From: a bacterium
GTDB lineage: Bacteria; Gemmatimonadota; Glassbacteria; GWA2-58-10
NCBI GenBank assembly: GCA_021372515.1
Contig: JAJFUG010000099.1
Coordinates: 1-26,164 of the forward strand
Length of the DNA stretch: 26,164 nucleotides
Reading direction: 5' to 3'
In this document: piece after piece, positions 1 to 7,492 of the stretch
Numbering within the stretch: position 1 is the first letter of the stretch
Layout: each line of letters begins with the position of its first letter
Notes under the pieces: model-generated
What the model was told of the DNA's origin: nothing
Database searches by the model: none
What the model saw: the letters and a program-made list of their open reading frames with translations, nothing else
Translations under genes and position numbers: made by a program

Positions 1-54
1 GTCAGCGGGCGGGGTGTGTCACGGTTGGGGTCAGCGCTGCAAGCCTGTCGGCTG

Positions 55-78
55 GTCCCCCACTTTTACAAGGGGGGG
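55..78. repeat. C5/G5 hairpin of the CCCCCTTT repeat family
   Basis: A run of C (57-61) and a run of G (72-78) can pair around the loop ACTTTTACAA. The layout matches the hairpins at 154-170 and 21959-21977. It lies in the 190-base leader before folC, where I see no convincing gene. Confidence 0.5.
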
Positions 79-153
79 CGGGAGGATTTAATCCCAATAG
101 CATGCTCCGCTCAAACTTCGTGGAGCCAGGCTCTGACAGGCTGCGAACCGATT

Positions 154-170
154 CCCCCTTCTGAAAGGGG
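154..170. repeat. CCCCTT/AAGGGG hairpin upstream of folC
   Basis: CCCCTT at 155-160 pairs with AAGGGG at 165-170 around a 4-base loop, and a T-rich stretch follows (171-179). It belongs to the same hairpin class as 55-78 and 21959-21977. The T-rich tail means it could also act as a weak + strand terminator for a gene left of the window. Confidence 0.45.
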
Positions 171-190
171 TTGTCTTTTGAGGCGTCATT

Positions 191-1513
191 TTGAAAATTG
201 ACTCTGTCCCCGACTACCCCGCCGCAGTCGAGGCGCTCTACGGCCTCCAGCGTTTCGGGATCAAGCTCGGGCTGGAAAAAATAAACTCACTGCTCGAGGC
301 CCTGGGCCGCCCGGAGAAAAATTTCCCGGCCGCCCACGTGGCCGGCACCAACGGCAAGGGCGCCTGCGCCGCCGCGATACACGCCGTGCTTCGCGCGCAC
401 GGGCTCAACGCCGGGCTTTACACCAGCCCGCACCTGTGTGACCTGCGTGAGCGCGTGCGCGACAGCCTTGGGGCCGTGCCCGAAAGCTTTGTCCGCGACT
501 GGGTCGAGGCGAATCTTGAGCGAGTGCTGCGCGAGCGGATAACTTTCTTCGAGACCGTGACCGCCCTGGCTTTCGACTGGTTCGCCCGGCGGGAGGTGGT
601 GGCGGCGGCGGTGGAGGTGGGCCTGGGCGGGCGCTGGGACGCCACCAACGCGCTGACTCCCGCGGTCAGCGTGATCACCTCCATCGGCCGCGAGCATGAG
701 GCCTGGCTCGGGCGCGGCCTGGCCCGGATCGCCGGGGAGAAAGCCGGGATCGCCAAGCCCGGCGTGCCTCTGCTTTGCGGAGTGACCGCCCGCGTGCCTC
801 GCGCTGTGATCGAGGAGTCCTGCCGCGCCTCCGGCAGCCCGTTCCTGCCCCTGGAAAGCGAAATCCGCCTGGGCGCGGTGAGTGTCGGGCCGAGCGGCAC
901 CCGGTTCAACTACCGCTCGGTAAGTCTGAGCCTGGAGCGGGTCGTAGTGCCGCTCTACGGGGCGCATCAGGCGCGGAACCTCGCCCTGGGCCTGCGCGCC
1001 GCCGAGATGCTGCTGGAACGCCTGGGGGTCGCCCCGCGCGCGGAGGCCGCAACCGCGGCCCTGGCGGGACTGGTCTGGCCGGGACGGTTCCAGCGGGTGA
1101 GCCTGCCGGATGGCGGCGAGCTGGTGCTGGATGTGGCCCACAACCCTGATGCGGCGCGCAAGTTGGCCACGGTCTGGCGGCGTGTCTACGGCGCCCGGCG
1201 GGCGATTGTGGTCGCCGGGCTGGCCGCGGACAAGGATTATGCTTCGTTCCTCGCCGCCCTGGCCCCGCTTGCCGCGCGCTTTGTCCTGACCGTTCCCGAT
1301 TTCGGCGGCTCGGATAACCGTTCCGGCGCCGCCGAGCCCCAGGCCATGGCACGCGCGCTGGAGCGACGCGGCATCGGCGTTGCTTTCCAGGTCGCTGAAG
1401 ACGTACCGCGCGCCCTGGAAAGCGCCCTGGACCACCCGGAGCCTGTTCTGGTCACCGGGTCGTTCCGCACCGTGGGCGAGGCCATGCGCGCCCTCGGCCT
1501 GCGGCTCGAATGA
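191..1513 (+). CDS. folC: Folylpolyglutamate synthase / dihydrofolate synthase
   Basis: This Mur-ligase-family enzyme adds glutamate to dihydropteroate and/or folates using ATP, in the cytoplasm, as part of folate biosynthesis. The 440-residue length is usual for FolC. The P-loop AGTNGKG is at residues 51-57, the folate-loop motif TSPHL at 78-82, the ERVR segment at 87-90, an EVGLGGRWDATN stretch in the ATPase domain, and DVAHNP at 314-319 in the C-terminal domain. The start is the TTG at 191, because GAGG at 180-183 lies 7 nt upstream and the N-terminus then matches the family (YGLQRFGIKLGLE). The next gene begins 31 nt downstream on the same strand, so the two are probably co-transcribed. 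Family assignment is secure. Whether it is bifunctional or only one of the two activities cannot be told from sequence alone. Confidence 0.95.
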   Translation: MKIDSVPDYPAAVEALYGLQRFGIKLGLEKINSLLEALGRPEKNFPAAHVAGTNGKGACAAAIHAVLRAHGLNAGLYTSPHLCDLRERVRDSLGAVPESFVRDWVEANLERVLRERITFFETVTALAFDWFARREVVAAAVEVGLGGRWDATNALTPAVSVITSIGREHEAWLGRGLARIAGEKAGIAKPGVPLLCGVTARVPRAVIEESCRASGSPFLPLESEIRLGAVSVGPSGTRFNYRSVSLSLERVVVPLYGAHQARNLALGLRAAEMLLERLGVAPRAEAATAALAGLVWPGRFQRVSLPDGGELVLDVAHNPDAARKLATVWRRVYGARRAIVVAGLAADKDYASFLAALAPLAARFVLTVPDFGGSDNRSGAAEPQAMARALERRGIGVAFQVAEDVPRALESALDHPEPVLVTGSFRTVGEAMRALGLRLE

Positions 1514-1544
1514 AACTCAACTCTCTGTCTTGGAGTCGCCGCCT

Positions 1545-3770
1545 TTGTCCGACCGTTTCGGCATAAGCCTGGAAAGCGGGCACAGTCTCTGGCTCTGGCT
1601 GCTGATTGCCGCCCTGGCCGCGCTTGTCCTCTGGAGCTACCGCCGCACCTGGCCCCCGGTGGGCGCGCCCTATCGCGCGCTCCTGATCTGCCTGCGGCTG
1701 GCTGTGTTCACTGTGGCGGCCTGGCTCATTTTCCAGCCCGTGCTTACCTGGTCGGTCGAAACCCGGCGCCGCGAGCGGGTGGCCGTGCTCCTGGACAACT
1801 CGGCCTCCATGCGCCTGCCCGCCTCGGCCGCGGGAGGACCGGACAGCTCCAGCCGCGTCGAGCTGGCCCTGTCGCTCCTGGGCGGCCTGCACTCCGACAG
1901 CCTGAGCGCGCTTTACACCTTCGGCGACCGTCTGGCCCCACTCACCCGGACGGACAGCCTGGGGTCCACTCCCTCCGGCCGCACCGACCTGGCCGCGGCC
2001 CTGCGGCAGGTCATCGCCCCAGGGGCCCCCGCCTGGGACCGCATCTATGTGCTCAGTGATGGCGCGGTGAACAGCGGCGAGGACCCCACGGCCCTGGCCG
2101 CTGCCCTTCCCCCGCTGGAAAGCGTTATTGTCGGGCGGACACCCTCCGCGCCCGACCTGGCCCTGGCCGCCCTGAGCCAGAGCCGTCCGGCCTATGACAA
2201 CGAGCCGGTCGAGCTGGAGCTTTCCGTGGCGGTCAATCTTCCGCCGGGCGCCCACAGCCTGCCCTCCGGCGCGGCCCCGGTGGTCGATTTCCAGGTGGAC
2301 GGCAGTCCGGTGGCCTCGCTGCGGCTGGATGCAGGGAGCCTCAGCGGACGGTTCATCGGGGGACAGGTCAAGCTGCCGCCGCTGCCCGAGGGCGAGCATG
2401 TCCTGCGCGCCGTGCTGCGCCCGCTGCCCGGCGAGTGGACAGAGCGCAACAACGAGCGCCTGCTGATCCTCGAGGTGGCCCGCGGCCGTCACCCGCTCCT
2501 GCTCGTGACCGACGCCGCGGACTGGGATTTCACATTCCTGCACCGCGCCCTCAGCCTCAACCAGGACTGGGCGGTCTCGGCCCTGGTGCTCCTGGGCGGC
2601 GAGTTGCACTCCGTGCGCAGCCAGGACCGGGAGGGCCGTTTCTCGGCCGGGCGCCTGCCGGATGACAAGGAACTGGAAAACATCGAGCTGGTGCTCCTGC
2701 ACGGCGACCTGGCGCGCCTGGACCGCTCTTTCCTCGAGCGTGTGGCCGCCCGCGCCGCGCGCGGCAGCTTGGCCCCGGTGCTCTGGCCCAGTGTGCGCCT
2801 CGATCCATCGGCTCTACCCGCCGGACTCGCCGCCTGCCTGCATTTTGCTTCCGTTCCTGCGCCGCTCGTTCCGCAGCCGGCCCGCGACATTCCCTGCCGC
2901 CTTCTCCCGGACAACCGTTTCGGCCTGGCAGTCCAGGCCGGGGATGAGGAACTGCCTCCGGTGGAAAGCGTGATGCGCCTCCCCGGGCTGGCCCCGGACG
3001 TCGTGCCTCTGGCCGCGCTGAGCGGCGCGGCCTCGGGCCTGGCCGCCGACCCGCACGGTGCTCCGCTGATTGTGGTGCGCGATCACGACGGGGTCCGCTC
3101 GGCCACGGTCCTGGGGACCGGGCTCTGGCGCTGGCACATGCTGAGCCAGGAAAGCCCCGGCCAGGACATCGCCCGCTACGAGCGTCTTTGGGAAACCCTG
3201 GCCGGCTGGCTGATCAGCGGGCGGCGTAGCGAGGGCGGCACTCTGCGGCCGGAGCGAAACGTATTCCAGTGGGGGGAGGCGGTCGCGTTCAGCGCGCCCG
3301 GCGCGGATGCCTCGGACAGCCTGACCCTGCGCCTGAGTCTGGTGCGCGAGCCGGAGGGCCCCGGCGAGGTCCCGGACAGCCTGCCGTCTCTCATCTCTTC
3401 GTCCCCCGACCCCGGTCAGGCCCGGCGGGTCGTGCTCGGAGCGCTCACTCCCGGGGTCTACCGCTGGCGGGTCACTGCCGAGAATCCCGCCGCTGAGGCG
3501 CGCGACTACGGCGGCCTGTTCGCAGTGGAGAGCTATTCCCCCGAGCTGGCCGTGGTGCAGCCCGACACCACGCTCCCGGCCGCATTGGCGCGCGCCACCG
3601 GCGGAGGCTTGACCGACAGCCGCGCGTTTTCCGGCCGCATCGGCGACAACCTCACCCGGCGGCGTGTCCGCCACAGCCTTTCCCTGGCCGGGGAGAGCTG
3701 GCTCTACTTTGTCCTGATCGCCCTTCTGTCTGCCGAGTGGATTCTGCGGCGACGGCGTTCCCTGGCCTGA
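1545..3770 (+). CDS. BatA-like membrane protein with von Willebrand factor A domain
   Basis: The 741-residue protein has two N-terminal membrane helices (about residues 15-30 and 45-63) and then a VWA domain opening at AVLLDNSASM. Its DxSxS metal-ion site is D84-S86-S88. A long extracytoplasmic middle region follows, with Ig-like and class-I-amidotransferase-like features (a GRHPLLLVTDAADWDFTFL stretch), and a final membrane helix lies about 20 residues from the end, before an RRRR anchor. This layout is known from BatA/aerotolerance-type and related VWA proteins of Bacteroidetes and Gemmatimonadetes; their exact role is unsettled. The start is taken as TTG 1545 with GGAG (1532-1535) 9 nt upstream; TTG 1530 is the alternative. 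The open frame continues further left, but that part overlaps folC and is a shadow. No MoxR or other Bat gene is adjacent, which is unusual for a canonical Bat operon. Confidence 0.8.
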   Translation: MSDRFGISLESGHSLWLWLLIAALAALVLWSYRRTWPPVGAPYRALLICLRLAVFTVAAWLIFQPVLTWSVETRRRERVAVLLDNSASMRLPASAAGGPDSSSRVELALSLLGGLHSDSLSALYTFGDRLAPLTRTDSLGSTPSGRTDLAAALRQVIAPGAPAWDRIYVLSDGAVNSGEDPTALAAALPPLESVIVGRTPSAPDLALAALSQSRPAYDNEPVELELSVAVNLPPGAHSLPSGAAPVVDFQVDGSPVASLRLDAGSLSGRFIGGQVKLPPLPEGEHVLRAVLRPLPGEWTERNNERLLILEVARGRHPLLLVTDAADWDFTFLHRALSLNQDWAVSALVLLGGELHSVRSQDREGRFSAGRLPDDKELENIELVLLHGDLARLDRSFLERVAARAARGSLAPVLWPSVRLDPSALPAGLAACLHFASVPAPLVPQPARDIPCRLLPDNRFGLAVQAGDEELPPVESVMRLPGLAPDVVPLAALSGAASGLAADPHGAPLIVVRDHDGVRSATVLGTGLWRWHMLSQESPGQDIARYERLWETLAGWLISGRRSEGGTLRPERNVFQWGEAVAFSAPGADASDSLTLRLSLVREPEGPGEVPDSLPSLISSSPDPGQARRVVLGALTPGVYRWRVTAENPAAEARDYGGLFAVESYSPELAVVQPDTTLPAALARATGGGLTDSRAFSGRIGDNLTRRRVRHSLSLAGESWLYFVLIALLSAEWILRRRRSLA

Positions 3771-3801
3771 AAAAGCCGCAACCCGCGAGCGGTGGAAAAA
3801 G

Positions 3802-3830
3802 TTGACAACCGGCGCTGGTAAAAATATTTT
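3802..3830 (+). promoter_or_regulatory. Sigma70-type promoter candidate
   Basis: A perfect -35 box TTGACA (3802-3807) is separated by 17 bases from TATTTT (3825-3830), which matches the -10 consensus at 4 of 6 positions. It sits in a locally AT-rich stretch of an otherwise GC-rich region, about 135 bases upstream of the ferritin-like gene. That implies an untranslated leader of about 130 nt. Confidence 0.55.
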
Positions 3831-3965
3831 CAATCCAAGTCCCTTGTCAGAAATATTTTTCACTCATTCAACTCCGGGACTTCCGGCGCTGTTTTTCGGC
3901 ATGCTGGCGGATCGAGCGATATGCAAGTCGGTTTTCAGGACTTTTAACGGTGAGGTATCTGCCCC

Positions 3966-4478
3966 ATGAGCGACAACCGCAGTCAGGACATCAAACTTAT
4001 CAAGCTCGCGATAAAAATCGAAAAAGACTCACTCGCCTTCTTCGAAAAATTCATCCAGAAAGCCGGTGAAACCAGCCACCTGACCCCGTTCCTGCAGGGC
4101 GTGCAGGCTGAACTGAACGAGGATGTCTCCCGTTTCGAACTCCTGCTACAGCCCCTGGAGAGCGAGGCCGGGACAGATGAAAGCATCCAGAGCCTCTCGC
4201 TGGATGAGTATGTCAAAGGCGTGCACGGCGCCCGGGTGGACAAGTTTTTCACCTCCAGCCGGACAGTCGAGTTGCTCGAGGGCTTCTACAACCCGATCCA
4301 GGCCCTCGGCGCCTCCATCCAGATCTTCAAGGACATCGCCAAGTTCTACCAGGACAGCGCCGCCGACATTTTCTACGACAAGGAGAAGGCCGCTTTCCTT
4401 GAATCGGCGGAGCGTAAAAAAGAGCAGTCTGAATCTGTCGCCCGCAAGAAACGCGAGATCATCAGCCGCTTCCCCTGA
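3966..4478 (+). CDS. Ferritin-like / rubrerythrin-like four-helix protein, degenerate metal site
   Basis: This 170-residue soluble protein is largely helical. Two half-repeats resemble rubrerythrin-type helix pairs: residues 12-62 (AIKIEKDSLAFFEKF ... ELNEDVSRFELL) and 112-160 (ASIQIFKDIAKFYQDSA ... ERKKEQSESV). In active family members each half supplies a Glu and an ExxH motif to a di-iron site. Here helix A keeps Glu19, the second helix reads E49-L-N-E52, the helix C ligand position reads Phe121, and no ExxH is present, so a normal di-iron centre looks impossible. The start ATG follows GGTGAGG (3949-3955) by 10 nt. A good promoter lies upstream and pepA lies 114 nt downstream. The fold assignment comes from pattern reading only; the function is unknown. 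Confidence 0.6.
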   Translation: MSDNRSQDIKLIKLAIKIEKDSLAFFEKFIQKAGETSHLTPFLQGVQAELNEDVSRFELLLQPLESEAGTDESIQSLSLDEYVKGVHGARVDKFFTSSRTVELLEGFYNPIQALGASIQIFKDIAKFYQDSAADIFYDKEKAAFLESAERKKEQSESVARKKREIISRFP

Positions 4479-4592
4479 GCGGTCCGGCCGCGCCCATAAA
4501 TGCCGGTGCGTAACCATGCGCGCCTCCCGGAGTCTGACTGGTTCGCGGGGGGCGCGCTTTATTTGAAACCGACTTTGTTGAGGAGCGTGATA

Positions 4593-6134
4593 ATGGAAAT
4601 ATCCCTGAGCCGCAAGCTCGACCTTGAATCCGGGCGGGAGGTCCTCCTCCTGCCGCTGGCCGAGGGGGCTTTGGCCGAGAATCAACTGTTCGCCGCCCTG
4701 GACCGCAGTCTGGACGGCGCCCTGGCCCGCGCCGCGGCCCAGGAGGATTTCCAGGCCAAGAGCGGCCAGGCCCTGGTCCTGAACACCCTGGGGAAGGTTG
4801 CGGTGCAGCGGGTGGTGCTGCTGGGCCTGGGCGAGGCCGCCCGGGTTGGCGCCGAGCGGCGACGGCGCATGGCCGGACGGGCCGCGGAGCAGTTGCGGCG
4901 GGTCCGGGCGGCTTCGGTCCTGATGGTTTGCCAGGCCGTCCCGGGCGAGGCGTTCGAACCAGCGCGCGAGGCCGCGGCCCTGGTAGAGGGGCTGAACCTG
5001 GCCCTCTACCGTTTCGGCAAGTACAAGAGTGAAAACGGCGATAAGCCGCCCTATGCCGGCCCGAAAAATGTCGAGTTGCTGGTAACAGACGACAAGGGCA
5101 AGGCAGCCGGCAAAGCCGCGGAGATTCAAAGCGCCGTGGAGCGCGCCCTTCTGGTCACCACGGCGGTGCACACAGCCCGCGACCTGATCAACGAGATACC
5201 CCAGGAGATGACCCCCGAGCGTTTGGCCGAAAGCTCCGCCGCCCTGGTCGAGGGTATCCCGGGCCTCAGTTGCAGCGTGCTGGATGAGGCGGCTATGGAG
5301 CGCGAGGGCATGCAGGCCTCCCTGGCCGTGGGACGCGGCAGCTACAACCGCCCGCGTTTCATCCAGTTGAGCTGGACCCCACCCGAGACAGCAGACAGCG
5401 CCGAGCACCTGGTCCTGGTGGGCAAGGGGGTGACTTTCGACAGCGGCGGGCTTAACCTCAAGCCCGGCGACTCTATGCTCTCGATGAAAGCCGACATGTC
5501 CGGCGCGGCGGCGGTGATCTGCGCCCTCACGGTCATCGCCCGTCTGCGCCTGCCTCTCAAGGTCAGCGGCCTGATCTCGGCGGTGGAGAATATGCCCTCG
5601 GGACGGAGCTACCGCCCGGATGACATAGTACGCTCGTTCGGTGGGGTGAATATCGAGATCGGCAACACGGACGCCGAGGGCAGGCTGACCCTGGCGGATG
5701 CCCTGGGCTGGGCCGTGGCCCGCTGCGGCGCCACCCGGATCGTGGACCTCGCCACCCTCACCGGGGCCTGCATGGTCGCCCTGGGGGTGCAGACCGCCGG
5801 GGTGTTCGGCCAGCCGGAATCCTGGCGCGACACGGTCCTCGCGGCCGCCGCCGCCACCGGCGAGAAATGCACCGCCCTGCCGCTGGATGAGGACCTGGCC
5901 GATGACATCAAGAGCGAGTACGCGGATGTGCGCAACACCGGAGCCACCCGTTACGGCGGAGCGATCACCGCGGCGCTGTTCCTGCAGAGGTTCGTCAAGG
6001 ACACGCCCTGGACACACCTGGACATTGCCGGCCCGGCCTGGACCGACAAGCGGCGGGATTACGCCGGTCCGGGCGGCACGGGTTTCGGTGTGCGCCTGCT
6101 GGTGCGCCTGGCCGAAAGCCTCTGCCGCGGGTAA
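4593..6134 (+). CDS. pepA: Leucyl aminopeptidase (peptidase family M17)
   Basis: A cytosolic hexameric di-metal exopeptidase that removes N-terminal residues from peptides. The 513-residue protein has the usual variable N-terminal domain and an M17 catalytic domain. The metal and catalytic residues are in place: Lys278 and Asp283 in GKGVTFDSGGLNLKP, and Asp360, Glu362 and Arg364 in the NTDAEGRL signature, at spacing equal to E. coli PepA. The start is ATG 4593, because GAGGAG (4580-4585) lies 7 nt upstream. The open frame reaches back to 4500, but those extra residues do not resemble the family. Some M17 homologues also bind DNA; nothing here shows that. The gene is followed by a perfect palindromic repeat rather than a classic terminator. 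Confidence 0.95.
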   Translation: MEISLSRKLDLESGREVLLLPLAEGALAENQLFAALDRSLDGALARAAAQEDFQAKSGQALVLNTLGKVAVQRVVLLGLGEAARVGAERRRRMAGRAAEQLRRVRAASVLMVCQAVPGEAFEPAREAAALVEGLNLALYRFGKYKSENGDKPPYAGPKNVELLVTDDKGKAAGKAAEIQSAVERALLVTTAVHTARDLINEIPQEMTPERLAESSAALVEGIPGLSCSVLDEAAMEREGMQASLAVGRGSYNRPRFIQLSWTPPETADSAEHLVLVGKGVTFDSGGLNLKPGDSMLSMKADMSGAAAVICALTVIARLRLPLKVSGLISAVENMPSGRSYRPDDIVRSFGGVNIEIGNTDAEGRLTLADALGWAVARCGATRIVDLATLTGACMVALGVQTAGVFGQPESWRDTVLAAAAATGEKCTALPLDEDLADDIKSEYADVRNTGATRYGGAITAALFLQRFVKDTPWTHLDIAGPAWTDKRRDYAGPGGTGFGVRLLVRLAESLCRG

Positions 6135-6158
6135 CTGCAACCGGAGCTTGGTTTGATC

Positions 6159-6187
6159 GTAGGGGCGGGTTTAAAACCCGCCCCTAC
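6159..6187. repeat. GTAGGGGC palindrome family, copy 1
   Basis: A perfect inverted repeat with two 14-base arms (GTAGGGGCGGGTTT and its complement) flanks a single central A. It begins 24 bases after the pepA stop. It shares the GTAGGGGC outer arm with the copies at 10293 and 22025. Confidence 0.85.
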
Positions 6188-6241
6188 AGGTAAATCGAGC
6201 CGCTTTATCGCCAATCCGTATTGTTTATAATTCACTGTGAT

Positions 6242-6268
6242 ATCCGCTTTTATCCGTGCCATCCGTGA
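6242..6268. repeat. Triplicated ATCCG(T)G short direct repeat
   Basis: ATCCGC (6242), ATCCGTG (6252) and ATCCGTG (6261) follow each other at 9-10 base spacing in the pepA/polyferredoxin intergenic gap. No function can be assigned. It is part of the repeat-rich spacer. Confidence 0.3.
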
Positions 6269-6281
6269 TTCCGGAGCGACG

Positions 6282-6312
6282 AAAAAAAAGGGCGCGGCGC
6301 GCCGTACCCCTG
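6282..6312 (-). terminator. GTAGGGGC palindrome family, copy 2, with T-tract: likely terminator
   Basis: Read on the minus strand, a GC-rich imperfect palindrome (core CGGCGCGCCG, arms GGG/CCC) is followed immediately by eight T (the A-run at 6282-6289). It lies 32 bases beyond the stop of the polyferredoxin gene, so it fits a Rho-independent terminator for that operon. It is a diverged copy of the palindrome family at 9036 and 21906. Confidence 0.6.
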
Positions 6313-6343
6313 CAACTTAGTCTTTTCCTCTCCACGTCTTCGG

Positions 6344-7492
6344 TCACGAAACCGGCTCCACCTCCACCGCCGCAGCCGGACAGATCACCACACAGGCCCC
6401 GCAGCCGACACACTTGTCCACGATCACCTCCACCCGCGCGTCCAGCCCGCCGGCGTCCCGTACGATCCGCAGCGCTTTGTAATCACAGTAGCGCAGGCAC
6501 TGGTCGCATTCCTTGTGACGGGTGAGAAGGCAAAGCCCGGTCTCAATCCGCGCCACACCCATGACCAGTCGCTGTTTATCCTCTACCGAAAATTTCCTTA
6601 TCGCCCCGGTCGGGCAGACACTGCCGCAGGCCACGCACTCGGGCAGGCAATAGCCGCTGTTGAATTCCACCGCGGGAGTCAGGAGTCCCGCTACATTCCC
6701 GGTATCGACAGCCGGAGTGACAATCCCCGTGGGGCAGGCCCGTCCGCAGTTGCCGCAGCGGATACAAACCCCCTCGAGCTTTTCCTCCTCCAGCGCTCCC
6801 GGCGGACGGAGGAGGGAGGGTGTTTTCTTTCCGGCGGCCCGTCCCAGCCCCAGTTTCACCCCCACGCCCAGCAGCGCCCCCAGCAGCACCCGCCGCCCGC
6901 TGGAAAATGACAGCGCTGCGCTTTTCTCTTTGCGGAAAAGCCGTCGCACCCGGGAAAGGCTGTCTTGCAGGCTCCCCAGCGGGCACACCTTGCCGCACCA
7001 GATATTAGGCACGGCCCAACTTGCCGCCAGTACGAGTATCAGGCCGGAGGCCTTGAGAAAAACCAGCCAGGAGGTTTGTCTGCGGAAAACATCGAAAAAG
7101 GCGGTGAACAGGTTGACCGGGTCGATAATGCTCAGCAGCGGCGCGCCCAGTATTGCGGCTGCCACCGTCGCGGCCAGGATCAGCCCCCCGATCCGGGGCA
7201 GGCCGGCCAGGCGGCTCGCGGGCGGGCGGCCCTTGGATACAAGGTCACACAGCGCCCCGGCCGGGCAGAGCCAGCGGCAGTACCAGCGGTGACGGAACAG
7301 TGCGATCAGCAGCACCGCCCCGGCAATCAGGTGCAGCCAGCCAAGCCTCTGCCGCGCCATGACAGCGTCCAGCAGGACCAGCGGGCTGCTCCAGAGGTAC
7401 AGCCCGCTCAGACGTCCCAGCCCCAGCGGCAGGGATACAAGCGCGGCCACCCCGGTCAGCACCAGGCGGGTCTGTCGGGAGCGGAGCCTCAT
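6344..7492 (-). CDS. NapH/NapG-type (MauN/MauM-like) membrane polyferredoxin fusion
   Basis: A 382-residue electron-transfer protein. The N-terminal half (1-180) has about four membrane helices and two CxxxCP motifs (C72/C76 and C166/C170), as in NapH-type quinol-linked proteins. The C-terminal half (about 235-382) has four [4Fe-4S] cysteine sets as in NapG/MauM: C243-246-249-253, C282-286-289-293, C321-329-332-336 and C361-364-367-371. An RR followed by a hydrophobic stretch (200-218) marks the junction. The start is the ATG at 7492: it overlaps the stop of the FAD gene as ATGA, which implies translational coupling, while the longer open frame upstream is a shadow of that gene. Its likely role is to pass electrons between the exported flavoprotein and the quinone pool. 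The direction is not known, and no nitrate reductase gene is present. Confidence 0.85.
   Translation of the reverse strand: MRLRSRQTRLVLTGVAALVSLPLGLGRLSGLYLWSSPLVLLDAVMARQRLGWLHLIAGAVLLIALFRHRWYCRWLCPAGALCDLVSKGRPPASRLAGLPRIGGLILAATVAAAILGAPLLSIIDPVNLFTAFFDVFRRQTSWLVFLKASGLILVLAASWAVPNIWCGKVCPLGSLQDSLSRVRRLFRKEKSAALSFSSGRRVLLGALLGVGVKLGLGRAAGKKTPSLLRPPGALEEEKLEGVCIRCGNCGRACPTGIVTPAVDTGNVAGLLTPAVEFNSGYCLPECVACGSVCPTGAIRKFSVEDKQRLVMGVARIETGLCLLTRHKECDQCLRYCDYKALRIVRDAGGLDARVEVIVDKCVGCGACVVICPAAAVEVEPVS

Noticed and set aside
16-201. A 61-residue frame at the left edge
   Set aside because: It spans two hairpin repeats and the folC ribosome binding site and has no protein character.
1380-1544. 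An N-terminal extension of the VWA protein into folC
   Set aside because: The extra residues are a frame-shadow of folC; TTG 1545 with GGAG fits better.
4146-6140. A 664-residue open frame on the minus strand
   Set aside because: It mirrors pepA and part of the ferritin-like gene and shows no domain of its own.
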